Shown: positions 44,456 through 54,423, counted from the stretch's first letter. The stretch is 64,000 nucleotides of DNA from Polycladomyces subterraneus (GCF_030433435.1 NZ_JANRHH010000041.1:1-64000), one strand, 5' to 3'. The notes: a model not told the origin generated them from the letters alone. Program-made: numbers and translations.

Positions 44456-45962
44456 TTTCCGTACATACTGACAGCCCCATGATTTGCTTCACCCGTTCCA
44501 TGTCCACATACTCGCGAATCCAACGGGAAAGGCGGGCATAAATCACGTCCCGGTCCGCTCGTAGCCCGAGATACTCTTCGGAACGGGGCGGCAAACCCTT
44601 TTTCCCACGCAGACGGTTGATCCAGGCGTGGGTAAATGCCCCGTTATCGAACAACCCGTGCAGATAGGTGCCCCATACGCTTCCGTCGACTGACACCGCA
44701 CCGTCCAAGCGTCCGTCCGCCCATTGCAACACCGGACTCGCATCCGTTCCCCGCTCGGTTCTGCCCATGTGAATCTCATAGCCGGAGACGGGTACACCCC
44801 GAGCCCATTTGATCAGGGTTTCTCCGGATGCCCGAACCGTTCGTTTGTCCGGAATAAAGTGCGTCCGGATGTCCAACATACCCAATCCCGGGTGGACGCC
44901 GGGATGTGATTCCACTCCATCGGGGTCGTGTAACGTACGTCCCAGCATTTGATATCCCCCGCAGATGCCGACGATTTCCGCGCACTGGTTTCGCAGGCGT
45001 TGGATGTACTCGGCCAACCCCGATGCACGCAACCATGCCAAATCCTCAACGGTGTTTTTGGTACCGGGAAGAATCACCGCGTCGGGATCGCCCATTTCCT
45101 TGGCCGATTGGACATAACGGAGACGGACGTCGGGGGCGTCGGCCAACGGAAGAAAGTCCGTGAAATTGGAAATCCGGGGCAGGCGAATCACGGTGATGTC
45201 TACAAACTCCCGAGATGCGGGCATTTTCAATCGAAGCGACTCCAGAGTGAGCGAATCTTCCGGGTCAATTCCGGTTTCCAGATAAGGCACCACACCCAGT
45301 ACGGGAATGCCGGTCCGCCGTTCCAGCCATTCGATGCCGGGATCAAGCAGTTCCCGTTTACCACGAAATTTGTTGATGATGAAGCCTTTCACCCTTGCCC
45401 GTTCATCCGGGTCCAGCAGCTCCAATGTGCCCACCAGCGAAGCGAACACGCCGCCCCGTTCGATGTCCCCGACGAGTATGACGGGGGCATCGGCCAGTTC
45501 TGCTACCCGCATGTTGGCGATGTCCCGATCTTTCAGGTTGATTTCCGCCGGACTTCCCGCTCCCTCGATCACCAACACCTCGAATGCTTCGGACAGAATC
45601 GACAGGGACCAACGAACTGCGGGCAACGCTTTTTCCAGCACGCTGCCGCGATAGGCGCTCGCTTCCATGTCGGCATAATGGCGTCCGTGCACGATCACTT
45701 CGGAGATCATATCACCTTTTGGTTTGAGGAGAATGGGATTCATGTGGACGGTCGGTTCGATGCCCGCCGCTTCCGCCTGAACGCACTGGGCACGTCCGAT
45801 TTCGCCCCCGTCGGCGGTGATAGCAGAGTTGAGCGCCATATTTTGCGATTTGAACGGCGCCACCTGATACCCTTCCTCAAAAAAATAACGGCAAAAAGCC
45901 GTGCACAACACGCTCTTGCCTACATCAGAACCCGTTCCCTGCAACATAATCGCCTTGGCCAT
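44445..45962 (-). CDS. cbiP: Cobyric acid synthase
   Basis: Glutamine- and ATP-dependent amidation of adenosylcobyrinate a,c-diamide at four side chains. 505 residues: P-loop-like GTGSDVGKSVLC at the start, the nucleophile Cys in EIVGICGGYQMLG (about residue 334) and the paired His in GTYLHGLFDN. The C-terminus runs through ERVKQIMGL, the usual end, and then eight extra residues formed by the junction with the following pseudogene. Last gene of the cobalamin operon, 18 bp after cobO. Confidence 0.97.
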   Translation of the reverse strand: MAKAIMLQGTGSDVGKSVLCTAFCRYFFEEGYQVAPFKSQNMALNSAITADGGEIGRAQCVQAEAAGIEPTVHMNPILLKPKGDMISEVIVHGRHYADMEASAYRGSVLEKALPAVRWSLSILSEAFEVLVIEGAGSPAEINLKDRDIANMRVAELADAPVILVGDIERGGVFASLVGTLELLDPDERARVKGFIINKFRGKRELLDPGIEWLERRTGIPVLGVVPYLETGIDPEDSLTLESLRLKMPASREFVDITVIRLPRISNFTDFLPLADAPDVRLRYVQSAKEMGDPDAVILPGTKNTVEDLAWLRASGLAEYIQRLRNQCAEIVGICGGYQMLGRTLHDPDGVESHPGVHPGLGMLDIRTHFIPDKRTVRASGETLIKWARGVPVSGYEIHMGRTERGTDASPVLQWADGRLDGAVSVDGSVWGTYLHGLFDNGAFTHAWINRLRGKKGLPPRSEEYLGLRADRDVIYARLSRWIREYVDMERVKQIMGLSVCTESVE

Positions 45963-45979
45963 CCTGATCTCCTCTCCCT

Positions 45980-46576
45980 CTAAAACTCAATCCCTTTGAC
46001 AGCAGGAACCCCTTCATCGTAGTAATGCTTGACAGCGTGAATCTCTGATACGAGGTCGGCCCGGCTGATCACTTCCGGGTGCGCATCTCGACCGGTCAAG
46101 ACCAGATGGACGTGAGACGGGCGATGCTCGATCACTTCCAACACCTCATGAAGCGGCAATACATCCTCGATAGGAAACCTCTGAATGGCCAGTGCATTGT
46201 TGATCTCATCAAGAATCACCAAGTCGTACTCGCCGCTCATCACAGTTTGTTTGGCGGTCTGCCAGGCGGTTTCCAAGGCGGCGCGGTGATCTTCCGGCGT
46301 ACGGGTCCAGGTAAAGCCTACGCCCAATTGATGGATTTGCACTCCCAATCGCTCCAATGCGGTTTGCTCGCCGTAGGTTCGTTGCGGGGATTTGATAAAC
46401 TGCAACACCGTCGTTTTCATACCCCGGCCCACTGCCCGCAGCACCAATCCCAGAGCGGCTGTAGTTTTTCCTTTGCCTTTACCGGTGTAAACCAGCGTCA
46501 AGCCTTTTCGCGTCTTTGGCGCCCATGTTTCCGTCGCTAAGCCCTTATCCAGACGTTGCTCGTTCACTTGTGTCAT
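45980..46576 (-). CDS. cobO: Cob(I)alamin adenosyltransferase (CobA/BtuR type)
   Basis: Attaches the adenosyl group to cobalt in corrinoids. The 198 residues contain the P-loop YTGKGKGKTTAALG, VLQFIKSP and LVILDEINNAL, diagnostic of the BtuR/CobO family. The ATG overlaps the cbiA stop codon (ATGA), with GGAGGG seven bases upstream inside cbiA. The open frame extending 50 codons further back is a shadow of cbiA. Confidence 0.96.
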   Translation of the reverse strand: MTQVNEQRLDKGLATETWAPKTRKGLTLVYTGKGKGKTTAALGLVLRAVGRGMKTTVLQFIKSPQRTYGEQTALERLGVQIHQLGVGFTWTRTPEDHRAALETAWQTAKQTVMSGEYDLVILDEINNALAIQRFPIEDVLPLHEVLEVIEHRPSHVHLVLTGRDAHPEVISRADLVSEIHAVKHYYDEGVPAVKGIEF

Positions 46577-47976
46577 ACTCTGTCCCTCCGTTTGCCGTAT
46601 TCCCTGCAGATCAACAACCACCGTCGGACCATCTCTGGATGGGAAGCGAAATGGAGATGGACATAGCCGGCCAACACATTCCCCTTGACGTATCCCTCCA
46701 ATCGAGTGCCGAACCGACCTTCGCAAGCGTATGCGCGGGGGTAGTCCTCTGTCTCGGGTGTCAGGGCGGAATAATGGAATTCATGTCCTCTCGCCTTTTC
46801 TCCTTTTTCCAACAAGACGGAATCGGACAACGCCGTCACTTCCCGGTATCCCAATGCCGCCAGCCGGTCCCGCATCGTCACCTTGGCCGGAATCACCCCG
46901 ACCATGGGATGTTCGCGTCCCGCTCGGTCGATGATCGCTTCGCAGAGATACATGTAACCGCCGCATTCGGCAAACGTGGGCAAACCCTCGGCGATTTTGC
47001 GGCGGATAGAATCTTTCACGTCCTCCTCCTGTGCCAGCTCCGACACAAATTCTTCGGGAAACCCACCGCCGATCATTAACCCGTCCGCTTCCTCCGGGAC
47101 GGGTTCTCCCGCCAACGGGCTGAAAAACCGGAGATCAGCACCGGCCAGCGTCAACAGCTCCAGATTTTCCGGGTAATAAAAATGGAAAGCGGCGTCGCGG
47201 GCGACGGCGATCACCGGACGCCGACCCTCAGAGGCGGCGACAGGGACGAAAAGGCGTTCCTCCGGCCATGCCAGTGCTGGCGCCTCATCGGCGACAGAGA
47301 TCAACGCGTCCAGATCCACTCCTTGTTCGATCACATCGGCCAACTGTTCAAACAAGGGTTGCAGTTCTCCCCGTTCGACGGCGGGGATCAGACCCAGGTG
47401 ACGCTCAGGTATATTCAGCTCGGCATCACGAGGAAGCCACCCGAAAACGGGAATGCCGCATTCCTGCTCGATGGCCGCCTTTGCCAGCCGATAGTGTCCC
47501 TCGCTGCCCGCTTTGTTGACGATGACACCGCGGATGGCCACCTCGGGGTTGAGTTGTTGGAACCCCATCACGATCGCTGCGACGCTTCGTGCCATGCTAT
47601 GGATGTCGACAACCAAGACAACCGGACTTTGCAGGAGGATGGCGATATCGGCCGTACTGCCGGTGTCGCTCAACGGATCTTTCCCGTCGTAGAGACCCAT
47701 CACCCCCTCCACGATCGACAAGTCCGCTCCTTCACTCCCGCGTAAAAAAATTTCCCGGACTCGGTTGCGGGGCATCATCCAGACGTCCAGGTTGCGTGAT
47801 GATCTGCCGGTCACCGCCGTATGGTATGTGGGATCGATGTAGTCCGGCCCCGTTTTAAACCCCTGGACCGTCATGTTTCTTCTGCGAAACGCCGCCATCA
47901 ATCCCAGTGTAATTGTGGTTTTGCCTACGCCGCTTCCTGTTCCGGCGATGACGATTCTCGGTCGATGTTCTTTCAA
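46573..47976 (-). CDS. cbiA: Cobyrinate a,c-diamide synthase
   Basis: ATP/glutamine-dependent amidation at side chains a and c. 467 residues with GTGSGVGKTTITLGL at the N-terminus, the glutaminase nucleophile in FAECGGYMYL and the His in YVHLHFASHPE. Translation begins at a TTG that overlaps the cbiG stop codon, ten bases after GGAGG. Both sides of the gene are coupled by 4-bp overlaps. Confidence 0.96.
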   Translation of the reverse strand: MKEHRPRIVIAGTGSGVGKTTITLGLMAAFRRRNMTVQGFKTGPDYIDPTYHTAVTGRSSRNLDVWMMPRNRVREIFLRGSEGADLSIVEGVMGLYDGKDPLSDTGSTADIAILLQSPVVLVVDIHSMARSVAAIVMGFQQLNPEVAIRGVIVNKAGSEGHYRLAKAAIEQECGIPVFGWLPRDAELNIPERHLGLIPAVERGELQPLFEQLADVIEQGVDLDALISVADEAPALAWPEERLFVPVAASEGRRPVIAVARDAAFHFYYPENLELLTLAGADLRFFSPLAGEPVPEEADGLMIGGGFPEEFVSELAQEEDVKDSIRRKIAEGLPTFAECGGYMYLCEAIIDRAGREHPMVGVIPAKVTMRDRLAALGYREVTALSDSVLLEKGEKARGHEFHYSALTPETEDYPRAYACEGRFGTRLEGYVKGNVLAGYVHLHFASHPEMVRRWLLICREYGKRRDRV

Positions 47977-49103
47977 CGGACGCCCGCCTCCGTTCGCTCA
48001 TGGGGTACCACGGCAACGGAGATGGTGACATTGCCGCTCTTTTTCTTCTCCATCAGCCACGTTTCTGCCCCGGCTGACAACAGAGCCGCCGGCTCACTCA
48101 CGCCGTACGCTCCCGTGTACCGGTACACGACTTCCGACGGATGGGGAAGTTCGACCGTATTCAGCTCCTCCGGGGTGTACACGATGAGCGGCCATCCGTA
48201 TTTCTCCGATAACGACTTCAACCCCGGTTCATCCTTTTTCAGATCGATGGAAGCGAGATTGCGGACGCTGCGAACCGACAGCCTCAGTTCAGCAAGCGTC
48301 TCCAACACCACTTGCTCGATTTCTTCCACCGGCGTGCCCCGGTTGCACCCGATGCCCAGCACGATCACTTTGGGCCGGTACAGCACGCCGTTGGACAGGA
48401 GCGTCCTCTCTTCATCCTCCGTCAACAACCGATGGGTGACCACCAGCGCGGCGTCAAAGCCCGCCTCGACGGCTCCCGTAGCCGAACGGTACACCCGGAT
48501 GTGGGATGGCAACGGTTTGTCATACGTCCACCAATTCCGCTCTCCCGATTCCTGCACGATGGCGATCCGTTCCTCGTTCACCACGGCGGCGCTGACGGGG
48601 GTCACCTTATCAAAGTTTTCGATTTCCCAACCGAAATCGCGCCCGAACAAATCCACCGCGATCGTTTGCTGAACGTCGGAAGCGGTGGTGATAACGGGAC
48701 GCGCCCCCAACAGGGAGGCAACGCTCCGGGTCAACGCATTGGCCCCGCCGAGGTGGCCAGACAACACACTGATGGCGTGTTCCGCCCGGTCGTCCACGAC
48801 GACAACTGCCGGGTCCGTCTTTTTGTCCTTGAGTAAAGGGGCGATCATCCGTACAACTGCACCGAGCGAAATGAAGATGACCAGTCCGTCGTAGCGTTGA
48901 AACAGATCGGGCAGAATCAGGCGGACCGAACCGGTAAACAGGTGGATACCCTCGATCGCCTCATCCCCTGTGGCGAATTTCTCCATGTAGTAAAGATCTG
49001 CCCCCGGCATCTTGTCTCTCAGTGTGCGCGCCAGCGCCGTTCCGTGCTTGGTGATGGCGACGATCGCCACGCGCTCTGATGTTTGGGCAGGATCACTGCT
49101 CAT
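47973..49103 (-). CDS. cbiG: Cobalt-precorrin-5A hydrolase
   Basis: Opens the delta-lactone of cobalt-precorrin-5A and releases acetaldehyde, an anaerobic-pathway step. 376 residues: N-terminal domain, central GLVIFISLGAVVRMIAPLL and DDRAEHAISVLSGHLGGANAL, and the C-terminal GIGCNRGTPVEEIEQ. Start preceded by GAGGAG; it overlaps the end of cbiF by 11 bp. Confidence 0.95.
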   Translation of the reverse strand: MSSDPAQTSERVAIVAITKHGTALARTLRDKMPGADLYYMEKFATGDEAIEGIHLFTGSVRLILPDLFQRYDGLVIFISLGAVVRMIAPLLKDKKTDPAVVVVDDRAEHAISVLSGHLGGANALTRSVASLLGARPVITTASDVQQTIAVDLFGRDFGWEIENFDKVTPVSAAVVNEERIAIVQESGERNWWTYDKPLPSHIRVYRSATGAVEAGFDAALVVTHRLLTEDEERTLLSNGVLYRPKVIVLGIGCNRGTPVEEIEQVVLETLAELRLSVRSVRNLASIDLKKDEPGLKSLSEKYGWPLIVYTPEELNTVELPHPSEVVYRYTGAYGVSEPAALLSAGAETWLMEKKKSGNVTISVAVVPHERTEAGVR

Positions 49104-49890
49104 GGCTGTTCACTCCTCTCCGGTAACTGTGTGTAAAAGTTTTGTCGTACAGTTTGGACCGATACGTTCCCTTCTCCTCCAGATCAGGGTCCAGTGCCCA
49201 TCCAGCCAATATCATTGCGTGACTGCGTATGCCCGCTTCCCGCATGTCCTGATCCAACCGACCCAGCGTAGTGCGCACCACCTTTTGGTCGGGCCACGTC
49301 GCCCGCTGGACCACCGCCACCGGTGTCTCCTCTGACCAACCGGCGGTGATCAGCTCTCGGGTCACCTTTTTGGCCAATGTCGCACTCAAAAACAGGGCGA
49401 TGGTGGTATGATGCCGGGCCAGCTCCGCCAGCCGCTCTTTCTCAGGCACAGGGGTACGCCCTTCCGCCCGGGTGAAGATGACGGTTTGAGTAAGTTCGGG
49501 TATAGTCAGCTCCACTCCCAACACGGCAGCTGAGGCGAACACCGAGCTCACCCCTGGTACCACTTCAAACGGGACCCCTTTTTCGCGCAGCAGGGCCATC
49601 TGCTCAAACGTCGCCCCGAAAACGGCCGGGTCTCCTGTGTGCAAGCGCACCACGCTCTCGCCCCGTCGGACGTGGCTGATCATGGTTTGGGCGATCTCTT
49701 CCAGCGTCATTCCCGCACTGGGGTATATCTGCGCATCGATTTTGGCGCGGGCCACCAGATCTTGGCTCACCAACGAATCGGTGTAGACGACGACGTCTGC
49801 CTCTTGCAAAATCCGCAGCCCCTTCACCGTGATCAAGTCAGGATCGCCCGGACCGGCGCCAACGATATACACTTTCGGTTCCAAGCTCAT
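49093..49890 (-). CDS. cbiF: Cobalt-precorrin-4 C11-methyltransferase
   Basis: SAM-dependent methylation at C11. 265 residues with VYIVGAGPGDPDLITVKG at the N-terminus, VVRLHTGDPAVFGATFEQ and the GVPFEVVPGVSSVFASAA segment, standard for the tetrapyrrole methylase fold. GGTGGTGAG precedes the ATG. The start overlaps the end of cbiL by 4 bp. Confidence 0.96.
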   Translation of the reverse strand: MSLEPKVYIVGAGPGDPDLITVKGLRILQEADVVVYTDSLVSQDLVARAKIDAQIYPSAGMTLEEIAQTMISHVRRGESVVRLHTGDPAVFGATFEQMALLREKGVPFEVVPGVSSVFASAAVLGVELTIPELTQTVIFTRAEGRTPVPEKERLAELARHHTTIALFLSATLAKKVTRELITAGWSEETPVAVVQRATWPDQKVVRTTLGRLDQDMREAGIRSHAMILAGWALDPDLEEKGTYRSKLYDKTFTHSYRRGVNSHEQ

Positions 49891-50597
49891 TTTCTCACCA
49901 CCATCAGTGTCAAGTAGCCGAGACGTGCACCGGCCAATTCCTCCACATGGCGCCAGATCATTTCCTGTTCCGACGTGGCCTTGCTCACCACCATCGCTTT
50001 GTCGATCAACTCCAATTCCCGCAACAAATCGATCATCTGGTCGAGCACCTTGGCCACTTTGAGAAACACCACCGCGTCATGCTCCAACAGCGCTTTTTTC
50101 ATGGCCGCCCGGTCTTCCGTCGCCGGCACGATCGCGATTTGCTCGTCTCCATCTGCCAATGGGATATCGAGGCGGGAAGCGGCTGCGTTGACCGAGGAGA
50201 CGCCGGGGACGGAGACGATGTTCACCTCCGGGTGGGCATCCCGCATACACCGGCTCATGTGAATAAACGTGCTGTACAACATCGGATCGCCTTCGGTGAC
50301 AAACGCCACGTCCTTCCCCAGGGAGAGTCGCTCCCACACCGTCGCCACCGTTTTGTCCCACTCCCGGCGCAATACCTCCTGATCCCGCGTCATGGGAAAC
50401 ACCAAACCCAGCATCTCTTTTTCCGCCGGATTGACGTAGGTTTCCGCGATGGTCAGCGCGTAGCTCTTTTCTCCCATTCGCTTTTTGGGATAGGCGATCA
50501 CGGGAGATTCCCGCATAATGCGGAACGCCTTGACCGTGATCAGTTCCGGATCACCCGGTCCGACGCCCAATCCATACAAAGTTCCGATTTTACTCAT
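49887..50597 (-). CDS. cbiL: Cobalt-precorrin-2 C20-methyltransferase
   Basis: SAM-dependent methylation at C20. 236 residues from MSKIGTLYGLGVGPGDPELI, with VAFVTEGDPMLYSTFIHM and the SVPGVSSVNAAASRLD motif. The ATG stands eight bases after GGAGGA; an extension of 13 codons upstream is unlikely. It lies 75 bp after cbiET, the largest gap in this part of the operon, without a visible terminator. Confidence 0.95.
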   Translation of the reverse strand: MSKIGTLYGLGVGPGDPELITVKAFRIMRESPVIAYPKKRMGEKSYALTIAETYVNPAEKEMLGLVFPMTRDQEVLRREWDKTVATVWERLSLGKDVAFVTEGDPMLYSTFIHMSRCMRDAHPEVNIVSVPGVSSVNAAASRLDIPLADGDEQIAIVPATEDRAAMKKALLEHDAVVFLKVAKVLDQMIDLLRELELIDKAMVVSKATSEQEMIWRHVEELAGARLGYLTLMVVRK

Positions 50598-50672
50598 CCG
50601 ATCTCTCCTCCAATCGCTAAGGCACGTCTGCTTCATTCGCCTTTGTCCGGATGAGCCATGTCCCAGTTTCTT

Positions 50673-51896
50673 TCATCGCCATCCAACAATGATGAAAACG
50701 GGGTTGTACCCCTCCAGTCGGGTCAGATTCAAAATCGGCTTGCTGCGGGCGGTTTGCACCATGGTGACCCGTGTCTCGAATCCGGCTTTCGACAGTCCTT
50801 CCCGTGTCTGATGCAACGTCTCCAATGTCGCCGCATTGACCACGATCCGTCCTCCCGGTTTCAACCGTTCGCAGCAGACCCGCAGCAATTCCTGCAGTTC
50901 GCCGCCGCTGCCGCCGATAAAGACCGCGTCTGGATCGGGGAGCGGATCCAACCCGTCTGGCGCCTTGGCGTGAATAACGGCAAAATCGGTGCGAAATTTT
51001 ATTTTGTTGGCTTCGATATTGGTTAAATCCGCTTCATTTTTCTCAATGGCAAACACCTGGCCAAAAGGGGCCAGCCGTGCCGCCTCCACCGAAACCGAAC
51101 CGGAACCGGCCCCGATGTCCCACACTACGCTGTCAGGGGCCAATTGCATTTCGGACAGGCTGAGAACACGCACCTCTTTTTTGGTGATCAGCCCTTTATC
51201 CGGTTTGCGCTGGGCAAACTCATGGTCGTCGATGCCCAACCCCCAACGCGGCGGATCGGCGTCTGACTTCCACTTGAGAATGACAATATTGAGAGGAGAG
51301 AATGATGCTTCGGCCATCTCCTCCAACTCCCACCAACCGCACCGTTCCTCTTCGCCGCCCAGATTTTCGGCGACGAACGCCCGGTATTCGGACATGCCGA
51401 ACCGAATGAGATAACGGGCGATGGCGGACGGATCGTTGGTCGCATCGGTCAACAAAGCCACTTTCTCCTTACCGTCGATCCGCTGTGCCAATCCCTCCAA
51501 CTTGCGCCCATGCACACTTTCGACCGCCGCATCCTGCCAGCTCTCTTTCATGCGGGCGGACGCCAGTTGCAACGAGCTCAAATGTGGGTGAATCTCCACC
51601 TGATCCGGGCCTAGTTTGCGTGCGATCAGCCCGGCAATCCCGTAAAACAACGGATCGCCGGACGCCAGCACGACGACCCGTCCGTGATGTCTCGCCCGGT
51701 CGATCCGTTCCAACACCACACTGAGACCGTTTTTAATCGGAATCCGCTCAGCGGAACTCTCGGGAAAAAACGCTAAATGCCGCTCTCCTCCGACCAAGGT
51801 GTCCGCCTCTTCAATCCACCGGTTGTAGGCGGGAAACAACCCGTTGGCCCCGTCATCCCCCACACCGATGATTTTCACGGGATGCATCATGACCAT
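50673..51896 (-). CDS. cbiET: Cobalt-precorrin-7 C5/C15-methyltransferase, decarboxylating (CbiET fusion)
   Basis: Bifunctional enzyme: the N-terminal CbiE half (residues 1 to about 210) has VKIIGVGDDGANGL and VVVLASGDPLFYGIAGLI; the C-terminal CbiT half carries a Rossmann methyltransferase motif VVWDIGAGSGSVSVEAAR and AVFIGGSGGELQELL. 407 residues. The ATG chosen follows GGGGAGG by five bases; two ATGs lie just inside (one in an ATGA overlap with cbiD). The fusion is common in Bacillus-type operons. Confidence 0.95.
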   Translation of the reverse strand: MVMMHPVKIIGVGDDGANGLFPAYNRWIEEADTLVGGERHLAFFPESSAERIPIKNGLSVVLERIDRARHHGRVVVLASGDPLFYGIAGLIARKLGPDQVEIHPHLSSLQLASARMKESWQDAAVESVHGRKLEGLAQRIDGKEKVALLTDATNDPSAIARYLIRFGMSEYRAFVAENLGGEEERCGWWELEEMAEASFSPLNIVILKWKSDADPPRWGLGIDDHEFAQRKPDKGLITKKEVRVLSLSEMQLAPDSVVWDIGAGSGSVSVEAARLAPFGQVFAIEKNEADLTNIEANKIKFRTDFAVIHAKAPDGLDPLPDPDAVFIGGSGGELQELLRVCCERLKPGGRIVVNAATLETLHQTREGLSKAGFETRVTMVQTARSKPILNLTRLEGYNPVFIIVGWR

Positions 51897-52990
51897 ACCG
51901 ACCTCCCCAACAATGCGCCCTTCATCGTGACCAGCACCGTTTCCACAGTGATGCCGCCGCCCGCGTGCTCCCACCCCCGCCGACAAACCAATTGGCTCAA
52001 CCGTTCAAAAAAAGCCGGATACCCCGCCTGTTCCATCAACTGCCCGGCATGCGTCGCCGTATTGGCCTGCCGGACCACCTCCACCACCTCGGGCGGAGCG
52101 CCCACCTCCCGGGCAACATCAGCTAAAAAGCCGAAATCGACGGGAGCGCTTTTGGAATGAACCATCATCACTCCCTGGGCCACTTTGGAGAATTTGCCCA
52201 TCATCCCCACCAGTGTCGCTTTTTCCGCCCCCGCCCGTTTGGCTTGCTGCAAAGCGAATCCGACAAAATCGCCCATCTGGATGAATGCCTCTTCCGGCAG
52301 ATCGGGAAACAATTTCATGGCGTGTTTCTCACTGCTTCCTCCCGTCGTCAACACGAGATGACGACAACCGCCCGCCAGTGCTACGCGGATCGCCTGGGCC
52401 ACACTGGCGCGATAGGCTGCTGTCGAAAACGGCACCACGATGCCGCGCGTCCCCAGGATGGAGATGCCACCGACGATCCCAAGCCGCTCGTTCAGCGTCT
52501 TTTTGGCGATCTCCTCACCTCCCGGGACGGAGATCACCACGTGGACCCCCCTCTCCATCCTGTAGCGGGTCAATACTTCATCTACCGTTTGGCGCAACAT
52601 TTTTCGCGGCACGGGATTGATCGCCGCCTCTCCCACCGGGACGGGCAACCCCGGCTTGGTGACGCGGCCCACTCCAGGACCGCCGTCGATGTGCACGCCG
52701 GGCTCCTCGCTCCAGGAAACGGTAGCAACGATTTCGGCACCGTGTGTGGCGTCAGGATCATCCCCTGCATCCTTGATCACGCTGCACCGCGCTTCCCCCG
52801 CCGTAACCGTCCCTTTTTCCACGATAAAAACGACCGTTTGTCCGATGGGCAATGTGATTGCCACCTGATCGGGAACCCGTCCGGTGATGAGCGCCGTCAG
52901 TGCGGCTTTTGCCGCGGCGGTCGCACACGATCCGGTCGTATATCCGTGTCGCATTTCCCGCTGATCGGTCGCTTCCGTCGCCTGTTTCAT
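51887..52990 (-). CDS. cbiD: Cobalt-precorrin-5B C1-methyltransferase
   Basis: Methylates C1 in the anaerobic cobalamin pathway. 367 residues with the family start REMRHGYTTGSCATAAAKA, IKDAGDDPDATHGAEI and VHIDGGPGVGRVTKPGL. Together with cbiG it marks the oxygen-independent route. It overlaps cbiET and follows cbiC by 10 bp. Confidence 0.97.
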   Translation of the reverse strand: MKQATEATDQREMRHGYTTGSCATAAAKAALTALITGRVPDQVAITLPIGQTVVFIVEKGTVTAGEARCSVIKDAGDDPDATHGAEIVATVSWSEEPGVHIDGGPGVGRVTKPGLPVPVGEAAINPVPRKMLRQTVDEVLTRYRMERGVHVVISVPGGEEIAKKTLNERLGIVGGISILGTRGIVVPFSTAAYRASVAQAIRVALAGGCRHLVLTTGGSSEKHAMKLFPDLPEEAFIQMGDFVGFALQQAKRAGAEKATLVGMMGKFSKVAQGVMMVHSKSAPVDFGFLADVAREVGAPPEVVEVVRQANTATHAGQLMEQAGYPAFFERLSQLVCRRGWEHAGGGITVETVLVTMKGALLGRSVWS

Positions 52991-53000
52991 GACCGCTCCC

Positions 53001-53648
53001 TCACTTCTGCCGTTCCGCCATCAACGACAACGCGTTGACAATCGCCACGGCCGTCGGACTGCCTCCTTTTCTGCCCCGGTTGGTAATGAACGGTACGTCC
53101 AGTTTGGCCAGCTCTTCTTTGGATTCGGCGGCTGACACGAAACCCACGGGGACACCGACGATCAGGCCGGGCTTCGCCTCCCCCGTCCGAACCAGCCGGA
53201 TTAGCTCCAAGAGGGCTGTCGGGGCATTGCCGATTGCGAAAATGCCGCCTTCCGCTTCACGCACGGCTTTGCGCATCGACACGATCGCCCGCGTCGTCCC
53301 TAAGCGTTTCGCTTCTGCTGCCACATCCGGATCAGAGATGTACACCCGTACATCCCCGCCGAACCGCTCAATCCGCGGTTTGCTGATCCCCACCTGCACC
53401 ATCTGGACGTCCGCCACAACCGGCTTGCCCGCAAGAATCGCCTCGATCCCGGACCGGATGGCATCGGGGTGAAACAGCAAGCTCTGGCCCAACTCAAAAT
53501 CGGCCGAGGAGTGAATCACCCGCTGGACGACAGGAAATTGCTCATCCGTAAACGGGTGCTCGCCCAATTCCTCGGTGATCATGCGGAAACTGAGCTGTTC
53601 AATCTCCTCAGGACGTGTGGTGACCGGTTGAAACTCCCGTGGTGTCAC
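53001..53648 (-). CDS. cbiC: Cobalt-precorrin-8 methylmutase
   Basis: Moves a methyl group from C11 to C12. 215 residues; the catalytic His is in VIHSSADFELGQ (about residue 46), and ITNRGRKGGSPTAVAIVNAL lies near the end. A GTG start follows GGAGAGGAG, overlapping the end of cbiJ by 41 bp. The longer frame lacks support. Confidence 0.94.
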   Translation of the reverse strand: MTPREFQPVTTRPEEIEQLSFRMITEELGEHPFTDEQFPVVQRVIHSSADFELGQSLLFHPDAIRSGIEAILAGKPVVADVQMVQVGISKPRIERFGGDVRVYISDPDVAAEAKRLGTTRAIVSMRKAVREAEGGIFAIGNAPTALLELIRLVRTGEAKPGLIVGVPVGFVSAAESKEELAKLDVPFITNRGRKGGSPTAVAIVNALSLMAERQK

Positions 53649-54423
53649 GGTTCTCCTCTCCCTTCCATTGCTGTATGTGCCGGATGATCTTGTCCGGTTC
53701 GGCATAAACAGTGCCGTAATCCAAACGGGGACGGGATATGAGTATCACATGCAATCCCATCTCCAACGCCGTCGTCACCTTTTCGTCCACCGCCCCTACT
53801 TTTCCACTCTCCTTGGTCACAACCACATCAACACCGAAATGGCGGTACAACGCCCAGTTCAACTCAGGTCCGAACGGTCCCTGCATGGCCACGATCTGTT
53901 TTTGCTCGATCCCGAGCGCAGCACATTTCTCCATGTTTTCCTTGCGCGGCAACATCCGTGCCACCAGCTGAACACCGGGTTCATGCAGCAGCCGTTTGGC
54001 AAATACGTCCAGCGTTTTGCTTCCGGTCGTCAACATGACGACCCCTTTCAAGCGAGCGGCCTCTTCCGCCGCTGCTTCATACGAATCGACGACCGTCAGG
54101 CGCGAATGATCGTCATATACCCACGACGGCCGTTCGTAGCGAACATAGGGCACACCCGCGGTCCGAGCCGCCTCCATCGCGTTGCGGGACGCTTCTTCGG
54201 CAAAGGGATGGCTTGCATCCACGACGCCGTACAAACGCTTTTCCCGGATCAGTGCGGCCATCTCCTCCGCCGTCAGTCTCCCTACCCGCACCTGCAAATC
54301 AGCACCCCGCAAACTTTTGGCGGCGTTTTCGGTAACCACCGTCGCCAGCAGCGGATGTCCCGCCTCTCGAATGCGAACAGCCAACGCCCGTGCATCACCG
54401 GTACCGGCCAAAAACAGGATCAT
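53608..54423 (-). CDS. cbiJ: Cobalt-precorrin-6A reductase
   Basis: NAD(P)H-dependent reduction of the macrocycle. 271 residues from MILFLAGTGDARALAVRI, with VVDASHPFAEEASRNAM and VMLTTGSKTLDVFAKRL, typical of CobK/CbiJ. The ATG follows GGGAGGG by six bases. The C-terminal region overlaps cbiC. Confidence 0.95.
   Translation of the reverse strand: MILFLAGTGDARALAVRIREAGHPLLATVVTENAAKSLRGADLQVRVGRLTAEEMAALIREKRLYGVVDASHPFAEEASRNAMEAARTAGVPYVRYERPSWVYDDHSRLTVVDSYEAAAEEAARLKGVVMLTTGSKTLDVFAKRLLHEPGVQLVARMLPRKENMEKCAALGIEQKQIVAMQGPFGPELNWALYRHFGVDVVVTKESGKVGAVDEKVTTALEMGLHVILISRPRLDYGTVYAEPDKIIRHIQQWKGEENRDTTGVSTGHHTS

Noticed and set aside
47821-48672. 283-codon plus-strand frame opposite cbiG
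   Set aside because: Ser-rich reversed reading of cbiG codons; no support.
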